A DNA stretch of 64,000 bases from Parapedobacter koreensis (GCF_900109365.1 NZ_FNZR01000001.1:682001-746000); one strand, 5' to 3'; shown: positions 8,985-20,676, counted from the stretch's first letter. The notes: generated by a model not told the origin, from the sequence alone. Translations and numbers: made by a program.

Positions 8985-9932
8985 TTATACTTGGTAGTTA
9001 CTTCCTTGATAAGCGCAACGCCGCTCAAGTTCCTTATCGATATAAGTTTGGATGGCAGACTTCCCTTTACCCCAATTGGGGGCGATGAGCAGTTCCTGGT
9101 CGGCCAACCCAAACAAGCGCTGGATAATGATATCAGGGCGCAACAATGGAATGAATTCGCAGAGAAAATCCGTATATTCTTCCAAGCTGAACACATGGAA
9201 AGGCTGGCGTTTGTATTGCACCCCCATGATAGAACCTTCCACAATATGAAGATGGTGTAGTTTCACGAATTTAATTTGCGGAAACCGATTAATTTCATCA
9301 GCATAGCGCAACATCATTTCCCTAGTTTCCCAAGGGAATCCAAAAATAGTATGCACACATATATCCAATGGGCTATGCTGGACCAATCCGAGCGCTTTTT
9401 GCAGTTCCTCATGTGTACAACCCCTATTGATCCGGGCTAACGTGCTATCATAAATGGATTCCATACCCATCTCCAGATCCACATCATAACGGTCGGTATA
9501 GCTTTCGAGCAGTGCCACTTTTTCGAAGTCGATACAGTCCGGTCGCGTGCCCACCGAAAGCCCCACCACGTGTTCAGGCGCTACGCTAAGGGCTTCATCA
9601 TATAAGGCTTTGAGGTAGTGGGCTGGCGCATAGGTATTGGTATTGGGCTGGAAGTAAATCACGAATTTCTCCGCCCCATAGCCCTTTACTGCGCGCTGAA
9701 TCCCTTCTTCCACCTGTTCACGAATAGTAGGCAATTTACGCGCCGAATCAGGTGTGAACGAATCCACATTGCAATAGGCACATCCACCGTACCCCTTGCT
9801 ACCGTCACGGTTCGGACAAGTGAAATTACCATCCACGATGATCTTGAATACACGTTTACCATCATACTTAGCACGCAAGTATGCACCATAATGATTGTAA
9901 GGTTTTTTCCCAATGTCCAATAGCGTCCCCAT
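8985..9932 (-). CDS. TIGR01212 family radical SAM protein (YhcC-like)
   Basis: Radical SAM enzyme of unknown reaction. The iron-sulfur cluster cysteines are in CPNRDGSKGYGGCAYC, a CxxxxxxxxxxxCxxC pattern that marks the TIGR01212/YhcC subfamily rather than the common CxxxCxxC. GLSVGTRPDC and DLEMGMESIYDSTLARINRG follow, as in other members, and HTIFGFPWETREMM lies in the TIM-barrel core. I chose the ATG at 9930-9932 (MGTLLDIGKKPYNHYGAYL, 315 residues). It matches where homologues begin, and a -7 box lies only 7 bp upstream. An in-frame ATG 48 bp further upstream would lie before that box, within the heptamer array. E. coli YhcC is also uncharacterised biochemically. Confidence 0.92.
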   Translation of the reverse strand: MGTLLDIGKKPYNHYGAYLRAKYDGKRVFKIIVDGNFTCPNRDGSKGYGGCAYCNVDSFTPDSARKLPTIREQVEEGIQRAVKGYGAEKFVIYFQPNTNTYAPAHYLKALYDEALSVAPEHVVGLSVGTRPDCIDFEKVALLESYTDRYDVDLEMGMESIYDSTLARINRGCTHEELQKALGLVQHSPLDICVHTIFGFPWETREMMLRYADEINRFPQIKFVKLHHLHIVEGSIMGVQYKRQPFHVFSLEEYTDFLCEFIPLLRPDIIIQRLFGLADQELLIAPNWGKGKSAIQTYIDKELERRCAYQGSNYQV

Positions 9933-9939
9933 GATGGTG

Positions 9940-9947
9940 CAAAGATA
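9940..9947 (-). promoter_or_regulatory. -7 promoter element (TATCTTTG) right before the radical SAM gene
   Basis: On the minus strand TATCTTTGC ends 7 bp before the ATG at 9932. With transcription normally starting a few bases after the box, the mRNA would have almost no leader. No TTTG is seen at -33. Confidence 0.5.
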
Positions 9948-9957
9948 CGAGATAAGT

Positions 9958-9992
9958 TTGAGACATGAGACGTTAGACATTAGACAGATGAC
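9958..9992 (+). repeat. Five-copy degenerate heptamer array (NNNAGAC)
   Basis: Five abutting 7-bp units TTGAGAC, ATGAGAC, GTTAGAC, ATTAGAC, AGATGAC. They share GAC at the end of each unit. The array lies between the rpoC terminator and the promoter of the radical SAM gene. Sequence differs from the array at 8450-8498, but the 7-bp period is the same. Confidence 0.85.
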
Positions 9993-10004
9993 GTCCCATA
10001 AAAA

Positions 10005-10032
10005 AACCGTCAGGCACTTATACCTGACGGTT
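10005..10032 (-). terminator. Rho-independent terminator after rpoC
   Basis: AACCGTCAGG (10005-10014) pairs perfectly with CCTGACGGTT (10023-10032) around an 8-nt loop. The A run at 10000-10006 gives the U-tract on the minus strand. It ends the whole secE-rpoC block. Confidence 0.9.
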
Positions 10033-10084
10033 CAGCACATTTTATCAGCAACCGATTATCGGTCACAGATCACTGCCTCCCCAA

Positions 10085-13000
10085 TTAGTCCTCTTCTTTA
10101 GAAGCCAATAATTGGTCGTATTCCTCTTGCGAGCCTACAATAATACGTTCGTAATCGCGCAAACCTGTTCCGGAAGGAATCAAATGCCCCACAATGACGT
10201 TTTCCTTCAAACCCAAGAGGTTATCGCGTTTACCAGCGATGGCCGCCTCGTTGAGCACTTTCGTAGTCTCCTGGAAGGACGCGGCGGAGATGAATGACTT
10301 GGTTCCCAATGATGCACGGGTAATACCTTGCAATATCGGGCTAGAAGTAGCCGGTATAGCATCCCGTACTTCCACAAGTTTCAGGTCACGGCGTTTCAGG
10401 CTTGAATTGACATCCCGCAGTTTACGCAGTGAAACAATCTGTCCAGGTTTCAGCTCATTGGAATCACCGGCCTCTACCACTACTTTCTTGTCGTAGATGG
10501 CATCGTTTTCTTCCACGAAATCCCACCTGTTTACTGCTTCTTTCTCCAGGAAACGGGTATCACCCGGATCTTCAATTTCTACCTTCTGCATCATTTGGTG
10601 TACGATGGTCTCGAAGTGTTTATCGTTGATCTTCACCCCTTGCAGACGGTAAACTTCCTGGATACCGTTTACTAAGTATTCCTGCACCGCTGAAGGCCCT
10701 TTGATGGATAGAATATCAGCCGGCGAAATAGAACCATCAGACAATGGCATACCCGCCTTTACAAAGTCATTATCCTGTACAAGGATATGCTTAGACAATG
10801 GCACCAAGTATTTTTTTATCTGTCCATCCCGTGACTCGATAGAGATCTCGCGGTTACCACGTTTCACACCACCTAACGTCACCACACCGTCTATTTCAGT
10901 CACAACGGCAGGGTTGGATGGATTACGAGCTTCGAACAATTCCGTCACCCGTGGAAGACCACCCGTAATATCCCGTGTTTTCCCCGTAGAACGCGGTATC
11001 TTAGCCAAAATAACCCCTTCTTTCACCACCATATCATGGTTGACGGATACGTGAGCCCCTACAGGAATATTGTACGTACGGATTACCGCTCCCTTGCTAT
11101 CCAATATTTTGATTGCCGGGTTCTTTGTCTTATCCCGGGTATCGATGATTACCTTCTCACGGTGGCCCGTTTGTTCATCAGATTCCTCACGGAAGGTTAT
11201 GCCTTCTATAATCGATTCAAACTCTACCTTTCCGCCAAATTCGGAAATAATCACCGCATTGTATGGATCCCAAGAACAGATGCGTTCCCCCTTAGTCACT
11301 TTATCACCGGCATTCACGTAGAGATAAGAACCATAGGGAATATTATTGGTCATCAATACCTTTCTGGATTCCGGATCAATAATCCGGAACTCACCAGAAC
11401 GGCCGATGACCACCTGATCTGGCCCTTCTTCACCTTCATGCGGTACCGAACGGATATTTTCCAGCTCAATGACACCATCAAACTTGGCCAATATTTGCGA
11501 TTCTGCAGCAATGTTTGACGCCGTACCACCCACGTGGAAAGTACGGAGTGTAAGCTGTGTTCCAGGCTCACCGATAGACTGTGCAGCAATTACACCTACA
11601 GCCTCGCCCTTTTGCACACGCTTACCAGTAGCCAGGTTGCGCCCGTAGCACAATGCACACACACCCCGTCTGCTTTCACAGGTTAACACCGAACGGATTT
11701 CAAGCCCTTCAACCGAAGAAGCTTCGATTTTGGCAGCAATCTCTTCATCGATATCCTGATCCGCTGCTACCAGCAATTCACTCGTCACCGGATCATACAC
11801 ATCGTGCAGGGAGACGCGTCCAAGAATACGATCATACAACGGTTCGATGATGTCTTCATTGTCTTTCAAGGCTGTTGTATACACACCCCTTAAGCCACCA
11901 CAATCTTCATCTACCACGATCATGTCCTGAGCCACGTCATGTAGACGGCGAGTCAGGTAACCCGCATCAGCCGTCTTCAACGCCGTATCCGCAAGACCTT
12001 TACGGGCACCGTGTGTAGAAATAAAATATTCCAATACGGACAATCCTTCCTTAAAGTTTGAAAGAATAGGATTCTCAATGATTTCACCACCTGAAGAACC
12101 AGATTTTTGTGGTTTAGCCATCAAGCCCCGCATACCGCAGAGCTGGCGGATTTGTTCCTTAGAACCACGGGCACCTGAATCCAGCATCATGTATACCGAA
12201 TTGAATCCTTGATTATCTGTAGAAAGGATTTCCATCACATTCGCCGTCAAGCGGTTGTTGATGCGCGTCCAGATGTCAATGATTTGATTATAACGCTCGT
12301 TGTTGGTGATGAAGCCCATGTTGTAGTTGTTCATCACCTCTTCCACTTCCTTCGTAGCCTGTTCAATCAGGTCAGCTTTCGCATCCGGGATATTCAAATC
12401 CTGGAGGTTGAATGAAAGTCCCCCTTTGAAGGCCATTTGGAAACCAAGCTCTTTGATGTCATCGAGGAACTTCGCCGCACGAGCCATACCCGTGATTTTC
12501 ACCACTTCACCAATAATATCCCGCAGGGACTTCTTGGTCAAGAGTTCGTTGACATATCCGATTTCTTCCGGCACGACCTGATTGAACAATACCCGGCCAA
12601 CCGTAGTTTCGATGAGCCGTTCTTCGATATTGCCCTCTTTGGTCCTTACCTTGGTTTTCACCTTAATGAAGGCGTGCAGATCAATCTTCTTCTCATTAAG
12701 CGCGATGATGACTTCCTCTGCAGAGTAAAAGGTCATGGCCTCGCCCTTCATGACACGTTTTTCGTCGGTCTTACGACCTTTGGTCATATAATACAAGCCC
12801 AATACCATGTCCTGCGAAGGTACCGTGATAGGCGTTCCATTCGCCGGATTGAGGATGTTGTGTGACGCGAGCATTAAAACCTGAGCTTCCAAGATAGCCG
12901 CATTGCCCAAGGGCAAGTGCACAGCCATTTGGTCACCGTCAAAGTCGGCGTTGAATGCCGTACATACCAAGGGGTGCAGTTGGATGGCCTTACCTTCCAC

Positions 13001-14365
13001 CAACGTGGGTTGGAAAGCTTGGATACCCAAACGGTGCAGCGTAGGTGCCCGGTTGAGCAGTACGGGGTGCCCTTTCAGCACATTTTCAAGGATATCCCAT
13101 ACGACCGGATCCTTACGATCCACGATTTTCTTCGCAGATTTGACCGTCTTCACGATACCCCGTTCGATCATCTTGCGGATGATAAACGGCTTATACAATT
13201 CGGCTGCCATGTCTTTCGGCAGACCACATTCGTGCAATTTCAGGTTCGGGCCTACTACAATAACCGAACGGGCCGAGTAGTCCACGCGTTTACCCAACAA
13301 GTTTTGGCGGAAACGGCCTTGCTTACCTTTCAGAATATCAGACAGCGATTTCAATGCCCGGTTTCCTTCGGTTTTCACGGCATTCACCTTACGTGAATTA
13401 TCGAATAACGAGTCTACTGCTTCTTGCAGCATCCGTTTTTCGTTGCGTAAAATTACTTCAGGAGCCTTGATTTCCATCAATCGTTTCAACCGATTATTAC
13501 GGATGATCACCCGGCGATACAAGTCATTCAAATCTGAAGTAGCAAAGCGGCCACCTTCCAAAGGAACCAATGGGCGTAATTCAGGTGGAATGATTGGCAC
13601 AATCTTGACGATCATCCATTCCGGCCGATTCTCAATACGGTCCCTGGAGCCACGAAATGCTTCCACCACCTGTAGGCGCTTGAGTGCTTCATTTTTACGT
13701 TGTTGTGAAGTCTCATTAGCTGCCTGGTGGCGCAAATCATACGAGAGCTGATCCAAATCAAGCCGTTTCAACAACTCCTCCAATGCCTCAGCGCCCATTT
13801 TAGCGATGAACTTCTGCGGATCGGTATCGTCAAGAAACTGGTTTTCTTTAGGCAACGTATCCAAGATATCAAGGTATTCCTCTTCCGTAAGGAAATCCAT
13901 GTATTGGATACCATCCTCTTCTTTCACACCAGCTTGGATGACCACATAGCGCTCGTAGTAAATAATCATATCGAGCTTCTTGGTAGGCAATCCCAGTAGG
14001 TAACCAATTTTGTTCGGCAACGAGCGGAAATACCAAATGTGTGCCACGGGCACTACCAAACTGATATGGCCCATGCGTTCCCGGCGTACTTTCTTTTCAG
14101 TCACCTCCACACCACAACGATCGCATACAATACCTTTATAACGGATACGTTTGTATTTACCGCAATGGCATTCGTAGTCCTTTACCGGACCAAAAATACG
14201 CTCGCAAAACAAGCCGTCACGTTCGGGCTTATACGTCCGGTAATTGATTGTTTCCGGTTTTACCACTTCACCACTTGAACGCTCCAGAATCGTTTCCGGA
14301 GAAGACAAGCTGATGGTAATCGAGGTGAAGTTGCTTTTTATTTTATTATCCTTTTTGTAAGACAT
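10085..14365 (-). CDS. rpoC: DNA-directed RNA polymerase subunit beta'
   Basis: Largest subunit of the core RNA polymerase; it holds the catalytic Mg. The first zinc ribbon has Cys66, Cys68, Cys81 and Cys84. The absolutely conserved catalytic loop [12 protein letters not shown] is near residues 470-481, with the three Asp that bind Mg. The second zinc site has [13 protein letters not shown] near residue 890. The trigger loop and bridge helix follow as MRGLMAKP and related blocks. 1426 residues is normal for Bacteroidota, which carry extra lineage-specific insertions compared with E. coli (1407). It lies 34 bp after rpoB and ends at a strong terminator. Confidence 0.99.
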   Translation of the reverse strand: MSYKKDNKIKSNFTSITISLSSPETILERSSGEVVKPETINYRTYKPERDGLFCERIFGPVKDYECHCGKYKRIRYKGIVCDRCGVEVTEKKVRRERMGHISLVVPVAHIWYFRSLPNKIGYLLGLPTKKLDMIIYYERYVVIQAGVKEEDGIQYMDFLTEEEYLDILDTLPKENQFLDDTDPQKFIAKMGAEALEELLKRLDLDQLSYDLRHQAANETSQQRKNEALKRLQVVEAFRGSRDRIENRPEWMIVKIVPIIPPELRPLVPLEGGRFATSDLNDLYRRVIIRNNRLKRLMEIKAPEVILRNEKRMLQEAVDSLFDNSRKVNAVKTEGNRALKSLSDILKGKQGRFRQNLLGKRVDYSARSVIVVGPNLKLHECGLPKDMAAELYKPFIIRKMIERGIVKTVKSAKKIVDRKDPVVWDILENVLKGHPVLLNRAPTLHRLGIQAFQPTLVEGKAIQLHPLVCTAFNADFDGDQMAVHLPLGNAAILEAQVLMLASHNILNPANGTPITVPSQDMVLGLYYMTKGRKTDEKRVMKGEAMTFYSAEEVIIALNEKKIDLHAFIKVKTKVRTKEGNIEERLIETTVGRVLFNQVVPEEIGYVNELLTKKSLRDIIGEVVKITGMARAAKFLDDIKELGFQMAFKGGLSFNLQDLNIPDAKADLIEQATKEVEEVMNNYNMGFITNNERYNQIIDIWTRINNRLTANVMEILSTDNQGFNSVYMMLDSGARGSKEQIRQLCGMRGLMAKPQKSGSSGGEIIENPILSNFKEGLSVLEYFISTHGARKGLADTALKTADAGYLTRRLHDVAQDMIVVDEDCGGLRGVYTTALKDNEDIIEPLYDRILGRVSLHDVYDPVTSELLVAADQDIDEEIAAKIEASSVEGLEIRSVLTCESRRGVCALCYGRNLATGKRVQKGEAVGVIAAQSIGEPGTQLTLRTFHVGGTASNIAAESQILAKFDGVIELENIRSVPHEGEEGPDQVVIGRSGEFRIIDPESRKVLMTNNIPYGSYLYVNAGDKVTKGERICSWDPYNAVIISEFGGKVEFESIIEGITFREESDEQTGHREKVIIDTRDKTKNPAIKILDSKGAVIRTYNIPVGAHVSVNHDMVVKEGVILAKIPRSTGKTRDITGGLPRVTELFEARNPSNPAVVTEIDGVVTLGGVKRGNREISIESRDGQIKKYLVPLSKHILVQDNDFVKAGMPLSDGSISPADILSIKGPSAVQEYLVNGIQEVYRLQGVKINDKHFETIVHQMMQKVEIEDPGDTRFLEKEAVNRWDFVEENDAIYDKKVVVEAGDSNELKPGQIVSLRKLRDVNSSLKRRDLKLVEVRDAIPATSSPILQGITRASLGTKSFISAASFQETTKVLNEAAIAGKRDNLLGLKENVIVGHLIPSGTGLRDYERIIVGSQEEYDQLLASKEED

Positions 14366-14399
14366 ACTTTCGTTTCTAAAGTTAAAGCGCTCTGCTTAA

Positions 14400-17300
14400 T
14401 TAATCCAACGTGATATCCAATCCCAAACCGCGCAGCTCGTGTACGAGTACATTAAAGGACTCCGGTACAGACGGTGTCGGCAGGTTATTACCTTTGACGA
14501 TGGACTCATAGGTTTTGGCCCTACCTACAACGTCGTCAGATTTGACGGTAAGGATTTCCTGCAGGATATTCGAAGCACCGAATGCTTCCAATGCCCACAC
14601 TTCCATCTCACCGAAACGCTGACCACCAAATTGGGCCTTACCACCAAGCGGCTGTTGGGTGATGAGCGAGTACGGTCCGATTGAACGGGCGTGCATCTTA
14701 TCATCCACCATGTGGCCGAGTTTCAGCATGTAAATCACGCCTACGGTAGTCGGCTGGTCAAAACGCTCACCGGTCAACCCATTGAAGAGGTATGTCCGGC
14801 CGGATGCAGGCAATTCTGCCTTTTCCACCCATCCTTCCACCTCTTCCGTAGACGCTCCGTCAAAGATTGGCGTAGCAAACTTGACGCCCAGCTTTTGCCC
14901 GGCCCAACCCAATACAGTCTCATAAATCTGGCCAAGGTTCATCCGCGAAGGCACCCCCAACGGATTCAGCACAATATCTACGGGCGTACCATCTTCCAGG
15001 AAAGGCATGTCTTCGTCACGTACAATACGTGCGACAATACCTTTGTTACCGTGGCGGCCGGCCATCTTGTCGCCCACCTTGAGTTTACGCTTCTTAGCAA
15101 TAAACACTTTGGCCATCTGTACGATACCGGAAGGTAGTTCGTCACCAACACTGATGGCAAACTTATCCCGTTTGTAGGCACCCAGTTCTTCGTTCAGCTT
15201 GATGTTGTAAAAATGAAGTGCCTGTTTAATCAGCTCATTCTTATCATCATCTGTAGTCCATCCAACTGGGTTAATATTCGTATAGTCCAAGTCGGATAGC
15301 ATCTTTTGTGTAAACTTCGCCCCCTTAGGCAACAAAAGTTCTTTATACACATTGTAGACACCCTGCGAGGTCTTACCGTTTACGATGGCAAACAACTTAT
15401 CCACTAACTTGTCTTTCAACGCTTTCAGCGCTTTGGTATGTTGCGTATCCAGTTGGTCGAGTGCCTTCTTCTCCTCATCCTTACCCATTTTCTTTGCGCG
15501 GGAGAATAGCTTGGTGTCAATAACCACTCCATTGATGGATGGCGGGGTTTTCAACGAAGCATCTTTTACGTCGCCCGCTTTATCGCCAAAAATCGCACGG
15601 AGCAACTTTTCTTCCGGAGACGGATCGGATTCGCCTTTAGGCGTAATCTTACCGATGAGGATATCACCTTCGCGTACTTCTGCACCAATACGGATGATAC
15701 CATTCTCATCCAAATCCTTGGTAGCTTCTTCCGATACGTTCGGGATATCAGCTGTCAACTCCTCTTCGCCACGCTTGGTATCGCGGACTTCCAGTTCAAA
15801 CTCTTCAATATGAAGTGAAGTGAAGATATCCTGGCTCACCACGCGTTCTGAAATCACGATGGCATCCTCAAAGTTAAATCCTTGCCAAGGCATGAAGGCC
15901 ACCTTCAGATTACGTCCAAGCGCCAATTCACCATTTTGGGTGGCATACCCCTCACACAGCACCTGCCCTTTTTCTACCTTTTGCCCTTTTCTGACAATTG
16001 GTTTCAAATTAATGCAAGTACTTTGGTTAGTCTTCTTAAACTTGATGAGTTTATAGGTCTTCACATCATCATCAAATGACACGAGCCTTTCATCCTCATT
16101 GCGTTCATATCGGATTTTAATTTCGTTTGCATCCACATATTCCACCACACCATTAGCTTCCGCATTAATCAGTGTACGTGAGTCACGCGCTACACGTCCT
16201 TCCAATCCCGTACCCACTACAGGTGCTTCCGGCCGCAATAAAGGCACCGCTTGGCGTTGCATGTTCGAACCCATGAGCGCGCGGTTTGCGTCATCGTGTT
16301 CAAGGAAAGGAATTAATGAAGCCGCTATCGACGTAATCTGGTTTGGAGCTACGTCCATCAAGTCCAGCTTTTCGGGCTCGATAACCGGGAAGTCACCTTC
16401 AAACCGGGCTTTTACTTTCGGAGTGATAAAATTACCCTTATCGTCATATTCGGCATTAGCCTGGGCGATAGTCTTTCCATCTTCATCCTCTGCGGAAAGA
16501 TAGATAACCGGTTCTTCAACGACAACTCGTCCTTCTTCTACCCTCCGATAGGGCGTTTCAATAAATCCAAGATTATTGATTTTCGCATGTACGCAAAGCG
16601 ATGAAATCAAACCAATATTCGGCCCTTCCGGTGTCTCAATCGTACACAACCTTCCGTAGTGCGTATAATGCACGTCACGCACTTCGAAGCCTGCACGTTC
16701 GCGGGATAAGCCGCCGGGACCAAGCGCCGATAGCCTACGTTTGTGCGTAATTTCTGCCAACGGGTTTGTTTGATCCATGAACTGTGACAACTGGTTCGTA
16801 CCGAAGAACGAGTTGATTACAGATGATAATGTACGCGCATTGATTAGATCCGTAGGCGTGAATACCTCATTGTCCCGGATGTTCATCCGCTCGCGGATAG
16901 TGCGTGCCATACGTGACAAGCCCACGCCAAACTGCGAATACAGTTGTTCGCCAACCGTACGTACACGACGGTTAGACAAGTGGTCAATATCGTCAACCTC
17001 CGCCTTCGAATTGATCAGGTTTATGAGATATTTCACAATGGCGATAATATCTTCACGGGTAAGCACCTTGATCTCATCAGGGGTACCCAGTTGCAATTTA
17101 CGGTTGATGCGATATCGGCCCACATCACCCAGATCATAGCGTTTGTCGGAGAAGAAAAGGCGTTCAATAATACCCCGTGCCGTTTCTTCATCAGGTGGTT
17201 CGGCATTACGCAATTGGCGATAGATATGCTCCACCGCCTCTTTCTCGGAGTTCGAGGTATCTTTTTGTAATGTATTATATATGATGGAATAATCTGCAGC

Positions 17301-18209
17301 GTTAGCCGTATCCTCTTTAGTCAAAATGATAGACTTCACGCCTGCATCGATAATCAAATCAATATGATCATCTTCCAGTATAGTTTCACGTTCCAATACG
17401 ACCTCGTTGCGATCAATAGATACCACTTCACCTGTATCCTCATCTACGAAGTCTTCAATCCATTTCTTCAACACCCGCGCCGCCAACTTACGGCCTACAT
17501 ATTTCTTAAGTCCCGATTTACTTACTTTCACTTCATCGGCCAATTCAAACAATTCCAAAATGTCTTTGTCGGAATCATAGCCAATGGCCCGCAAAAGTGT
17601 CGTCACCGGAAACTTCTTCTTCCGATCGATATACGCATACATCACGTTATTCACGTCCGTAGCGAATTCAATCCAGGAACCTTTGAATGGAATTACACGA
17701 GCCGAATATAGTTTCGTACCGTTGGTATGACGGCTTTGGCCAAAAAATACACCTGGCGAACGGTGCAACTGGGATACAATCACACGTTCTGCGCCGTTAA
17801 TCACAAAGGTTCCTTTAGGAGTCATATAAGGGATAGTCCCCAAATAGACGTCTTGTACAATGGTTTCGAAATCTTCATGTTCCTCGTCATTACACGACAG
17901 ACGAAGCTTTGCCTTGAGTGGAACGCTATAAGTCAGCCCACGTTCGATACATTCCTGAATACCATAGCGTGGTGGATCGATAAAATAATCCAAGAACTCA
18001 AGTACAAAAATGTTCCTTGAATCAGAAATGGGAAAGTTCTCGGAAAACACCTTGAACAGCCCTTCCTGGTGGCGGTTGTCTGAAGTTGTTTCAAGCTGAA
18101 AAAACTCCTTGAAAGATTCCAATTGCACATCCAGAAAATCGGGGTAATCAATTACCTTTTTACTGCTTGCAAAGTTTACTCTTTCGCTTTGAATACTTTT
18201 GTTTGCCAA
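14400..18209 (-). CDS. rpoB: DNA-directed RNA polymerase subunit beta (TTG start)
   Basis: Second large core subunit, forming the DNA and RNA channel with RpoC. The protein begins MANKS, as in relatives, but the codon for that Met is TTG (18207-18209). The only codons between it and an in-frame TAA 15 bp upstream are non-starts or ATT, so TTG is the most likely start. The rifampicin region (about 475-495) reads [18 protein letters not shown] and then LSALGPGGL. The key Asp, His and Ser positions are the sensitive-type residues, so no rifampicin-resistance change is visible there; the N-to-T difference after DQ is probably lineage variation. 1269 residues is normal for the phylum. Confidence 0.99.
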   Translation of the reverse strand: MANKSIQSERVNFASSKKVIDYPDFLDVQLESFKEFFQLETTSDNRHQEGLFKVFSENFPISDSRNIFVLEFLDYFIDPPRYGIQECIERGLTYSVPLKAKLRLSCNDEEHEDFETIVQDVYLGTIPYMTPKGTFVINGAERVIVSQLHRSPGVFFGQSRHTNGTKLYSARVIPFKGSWIEFATDVNNVMYAYIDRKKKFPVTTLLRAIGYDSDKDILELFELADEVKVSKSGLKKYVGRKLAARVLKKWIEDFVDEDTGEVVSIDRNEVVLERETILEDDHIDLIIDAGVKSIILTKEDTANAADYSIIYNTLQKDTSNSEKEAVEHIYRQLRNAEPPDEETARGIIERLFFSDKRYDLGDVGRYRINRKLQLGTPDEIKVLTREDIIAIVKYLINLINSKAEVDDIDHLSNRRVRTVGEQLYSQFGVGLSRMARTIRERMNIRDNEVFTPTDLINARTLSSVINSFFGTNQLSQFMDQTNPLAEITHKRRLSALGPGGLSRERAGFEVRDVHYTHYGRLCTIETPEGPNIGLISSLCVHAKINNLGFIETPYRRVEEGRVVVEEPVIYLSAEDEDGKTIAQANAEYDDKGNFITPKVKARFEGDFPVIEPEKLDLMDVAPNQITSIAASLIPFLEHDDANRALMGSNMQRQAVPLLRPEAPVVGTGLEGRVARDSRTLINAEANGVVEYVDANEIKIRYERNEDERLVSFDDDVKTYKLIKFKKTNQSTCINLKPIVRKGQKVEKGQVLCEGYATQNGELALGRNLKVAFMPWQGFNFEDAIVISERVVSQDIFTSLHIEEFELEVRDTKRGEEELTADIPNVSEEATKDLDENGIIRIGAEVREGDILIGKITPKGESDPSPEEKLLRAIFGDKAGDVKDASLKTPPSINGVVIDTKLFSRAKKMGKDEEKKALDQLDTQHTKALKALKDKLVDKLFAIVNGKTSQGVYNVYKELLLPKGAKFTQKMLSDLDYTNINPVGWTTDDDKNELIKQALHFYNIKLNEELGAYKRDKFAISVGDELPSGIVQMAKVFIAKKRKLKVGDKMAGRHGNKGIVARIVRDEDMPFLEDGTPVDIVLNPLGVPSRMNLGQIYETVLGWAGQKLGVKFATPIFDGASTEEVEGWVEKAELPASGRTYLFNGLTGERFDQPTTVGVIYMLKLGHMVDDKMHARSIGPYSLITQQPLGGKAQFGGQRFGEMEVWALEAFGASNILQEILTVKSDDVVGRAKTYESIVKGNNLPTPSVPESFNVLVHELRGLGLDITLD

Positions 18210-18324
18210 GGGAATAAGAATTTAGTTTAACTATTTAAACTGTTTTGCTGTTATTTTTTTGCATAAGCAATATCCATATACAGCGTGGATATGACATATA
18301 AAAGGAAAAGTCATAAACAGGAAT

Positions 18325-18353
18325 AGACTCTGACGAAACATACGTCAGAGTCT
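18325..18353 (-). terminator. Hairpin between rplL and rpoB (attenuator or processing site)
   Basis: AGACTCTGACG (18325-18335) pairs perfectly with CGTCAGAGTCT (18343-18353), an 11-bp stem with a 7-nt loop. On the minus strand the next bases are ATTCCTGTTT, with no real U-tract, so it is unlikely to be a full terminator. In E. coli the same gap holds a partial attenuator and an RNase III site that set the ratio of ribosomal protein to polymerase; a similar role here is inference. Confidence 0.65.
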
Positions 18354-18383
18354 AACCCATTCAGGTACGTTGTATGATCCGAA

Positions 18384-18764
18384 TTATTTGATCTCAACAA
18401 CAGCCCCCGCTTCTTCAAGTTGCTTTTTCAAAGCTTCAGCTTCGTCTTTAGCAACTCCTGTTTTGAGTTCTTTCGGTGCGCCATCAACCAAATCTTTAGC
18501 TTCTTTCAAGCCAAGACCGGTTAAATCTTTAACAAGCTTAACAACAGCCAATTTCTGACCACCAGCTTCTTTCAAGATGACATCAAAGGAAGTTTGTTCC
18601 TCAGCAGCAGCAGGAGCATCACCACCTGCAGCAGGACCAGCAATAGCAACCGCTGCAGCAGCTGGCTCGATGCCATACTCATCCTTTAAGATTTGAGCTA
18701 ACTCGTTAACTTCTTTTACTGTTAAGTTTACCAACTGCTCAGCAAACGCTTTTAAATCTGCCAT
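18384..18764 (-). CDS. rplL: 50S ribosomal protein L7/L12
   Basis: Acidic stalk protein present in several copies on the large subunit, where it recruits EF-Tu, EF-G and IF2. Residues 1-35 ([21 protein letters not shown]) form the L10-binding dimerisation part. An Ala-rich hinge follows (about 37-56), then the C-terminal domain with [39 protein letters not shown]. 126 residues is normal. It is separated from rplJ by 78 bp and from rpoB by a 174-bp gap holding a hairpin. Confidence 0.99.
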   Translation of the reverse strand: MADLKAFAEQLVNLTVKEVNELAQILKDEYGIEPAAAAVAIAGPAAGGDAPAAAEEQTSFDVILKEAGGQKLAVVKLVKDLTGLGLKEAKDLVDGAPKELKTGVAKDEAEALKKQLEEAGAVVEIK

Positions 18765-18842
18765 TTTATTTTAAATTTTTGAATTTACTTTTTAAAAAAC
18801 ATTAACAATCCATTGGACATTTTGCTTGGAGGATGCCCTTTT

Positions 18843-19361
18843 TTAACCTCGTTCTTGTAAAGTTTTAACCAATCCGGCCAATGTATTGCCTCCAGACTGA
18901 AGTGCGGAAACAACATTTTTAGCTGGAGATTGAAGTAACCCGATGATATCACCGATAAGTTCATTCTTAGACTTCAGCTGGCTCAATGCATCTACTTGGC
19001 TATCCCCAATAAATACCGCCGCATCAATATAAGCTCCTTTCAACAAAGGCTTATCACCCGCTTTCCGAAGCTCCTTGATCAATTTAGCTGGCGCATTGCC
19101 TGTCTCTGAGAACAACAAGGTAGAAGATCCTTTAAGTACGCTAAGCAATTCCTCAGAATCCACCCCGGCCTCTATTAGCGCCTTCTTAATCAGTGTGTTC
19201 TTCACCACTTGTATAGCGATACCGCTATCGAAGCATTTACGGCGAATACCGTTTACTGTAGCTACAGTCAAATCAGCAGTATCGGTAATATAGAAATTAC
19301 CATAAGATTTAATCTGCTCAGCTAAAGCCTTAACAATCTCTTGTTTTTCTTCTCTTTTCAT
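18843..19361 (-). CDS. rplJ: 50S ribosomal protein L10
   Basis: Base of the ribosomal stalk; it anchors L7/L12 dimers to 23S rRNA next to L11. MKREEKQEIVKALAEQI at the N-terminus and GLLQSPAKNVVSALQ near the C-terminus match bacterial L10, and 172 residues is normal. It starts only 2 bp after rplA ends. There is therefore no room for the long L10 leader that regulates rplJL in E. coli; any feedback by L10 would have to act elsewhere, for instance in the 78-bp rplJ-rplL gap. Confidence 0.98.
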   Translation of the reverse strand: MKREEKQEIVKALAEQIKSYGNFYITDTADLTVATVNGIRRKCFDSGIAIQVVKNTLIKKALIEAGVDSEELLSVLKGSSTLLFSETGNAPAKLIKELRKAGDKPLLKGAYIDAAVFIGDSQVDALSQLKSKNELIGDIIGLLQSPAKNVVSALQSGGNTLAGLVKTLQERG

Positions 19362-19363
19362 GA

Positions 19364-20062
19364 TTAAATTCCCGCTACTGATTTAGTTTCTACTTGCACA
19401 CCGGGGCTCATCGTAGAAGATAGGTAAATACTCTTGAAATACGTACCTTTAGCCGCCGAAGGTTTTAACTTAGAAATCGTCTGCAACACTTCCAAGGCAT
19501 TTTCGTAAATCTTTTCCGGAGGAAAAGACACTTTACCAATGGAAGTATGGATGATTCCGGTCTTGTCTACCTTGAAATCAATTTTACCTGCTTTCACGTC
19601 GGTCACCGCTTTACCGATGTCAGTCGTCACGGTACCCGTCTTTGGATTTGGCATCAGGTTACGCGGACCGAGGATACGGCCAAGCTTACCTACCTTAGCC
19701 ATCACGCTGGGCATAGTAATGATGATATCAATGTCGGTCCACCCACCCTCGATCTTGCTGATATAGTCGTCCAATCCAACATGGTCCGCACCCGCAGCCT
19801 TTGCTTCTTCTTCCTTGTCAGGCGTACAAAGTACCAATACGCGGACGGTTTTACCCGTACCATGTGGCAATGTGGCTATACCACGTACCATCTGATTCGC
19901 TTTACGGGGATCCACGCCGAGGCGTACATCAATATCCACCGAAGCATCAAACTTGGCCGTAGTAACATCCTTTATCAAGGCAGAAGCCTCTTGTAAAGAA
20001 TACGCTTTACCAACTTCAATTTTGGATAGGGCCGTTTTTTGATTTTTTGTTAATCTTGCCAC
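19364..20062 (-). CDS. rplA: 50S ribosomal protein L1 (GTG start)
   Basis: Binds 23S rRNA at the L1 stalk and helps release deacylated tRNA from the E site; in many bacteria it also represses its own rplKA m[12 protein letters not shown] at the start and [15 protein letters not shown] (about 135-149) are hallmark L1 sequences. The start codon is GTG (20060-20062). 232 residues is normal. It sits 23 bp after rplK and 2 bp before rplJ, so the three genes are one unit with rplL. Confidence 0.99.
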   Translation of the reverse strand: MARLTKNQKTALSKIEVGKAYSLQEASALIKDVTTAKFDASVDIDVRLGVDPRKANQMVRGIATLPHGTGKTVRVLVLCTPDKEEEAKAAGADHVGLDDYISKIEGGWTDIDIIITMPSVMAKVGKLGRILGPRNLMPNPKTGTVTTDIGKAVTDVKAGKIDFKVDKTGIIHTSIGKVSFPPEKIYENALEVLQTISKLKPSAAKGTYFKSIYLSSTMSPGVQVETKSVAGI

Positions 20063-20085
20063 TTTCTTAAAACTGATTTCGTTAA

Positions 20086-20529
20086 TTAATTGTTCCAGGG
20101 CGCGTTACCGTTCACGGTAATCCCCATACTGCGTGCCGTACCTGCCACCATCTTCATGGCAGATTCCAGTGTAAACGCATTCAAATCAGGCATCTTATCC
20201 TTAGCAATGGCTTCCACTTGTTCCCAAGAAACTGCGCCAACCTTTTTCCGGTTAGGCTCGCCAGAGCCCCCTTTTAAACCCGAAGCTTCGATAAGCTGAA
20301 TGGCAACGGGAGGAGTTTTGATGATAAAATCGAACGATTTGTCGCTATACACCGTAATGACAACGGGCAGTACTTTACCGGGTTTATCCTGGGTACGTGC
20401 ATTGAATTGCTTGCAAAACTCCATGATATTCACCCCTTTAGCACCCAATGCTGGGCCTACCGGAGGTGATGGATTCGCAGCGCCGCCCTTCACTTGTAAT
20501 TTTACTAACGCACTGACTTCTTTTGCCAT
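20086..20529 (-). CDS. rplK: 50S ribosomal protein L11
   Basis: Forms the GTPase-associated centre of the large subunit with 23S rRNA helices 43-44 and is the thiostrepton target. The N-terminus reads [33 protein letters not shown], split here by its conserved Pro-rich switch (PPVGPALG). The C-terminal RNA-binding domain includes [16 protein letters not shown]. 147 residues is normal. It is the first ribosomal gene behind the promoter at 20647-20676, after the nusG terminator-like hairpin. Confidence 0.99.
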   Translation of the reverse strand: MAKEVSALVKLQVKGGAANPSPPVGPALGAKGVNIMEFCKQFNARTQDKPGKVLPVVITVYSDKSFDFIIKTPPVAIQLIEASGLKGGSGEPNRKKVGAVSWEQVEAIAKDKMPDLNAFTLESAMKMVAGTARSMGITVNGNAPWNN

Positions 20530-20646
20530 TTTTAACGATGTTGATTTAATTAATAAATGTTTGTTAGTAAGTTGGAAGCATATAACGTAACATTTAGATT
20601 TTGAAGCGCTTATCGCTTAATTGCACAAGCACCCCAAAATGGAGTG

Positions 20647-20676
20647 CAAAGGTACAAAAAAAAACTTAATAACAAG
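20647..20676 (-). promoter_or_regulatory. Promoter for rplK-rplA-rplJ-rplL(-rpoBC)
   Basis: On the minus strand the -7 box TACCTTTG (20647-20654) matches TAnnTTTG, and CTTG (20673-20676) lies 18 bp upstream as the -33 element. The spacer is mostly T. It is about 118 bp before the rplK start, leaving a leader that could hold L1 feedback structure. Confidence 0.7.

Noticed and set aside
11036..11518. 160-codon and other long plus-strand frames within rpoC and rpoB
   Set aside because: These are antisense shadows of highly conserved polymerase genes; their sequences match no domain and have no promoter or ribosome-binding context.
15385..15813. 142-codon Ser-rich frame opposite rpoB
   Set aside because: Low-complexity product that arises from the antisense of codons in a conserved gene; no independent support.
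16740..16800. Possible rifampicin-resistance change in rpoB (N to T after FMDQ)
   Set aside because: The Asp, His and Ser positions most linked to resistance are of sensitive type; the N-to-T difference is more likely normal for the lineage.
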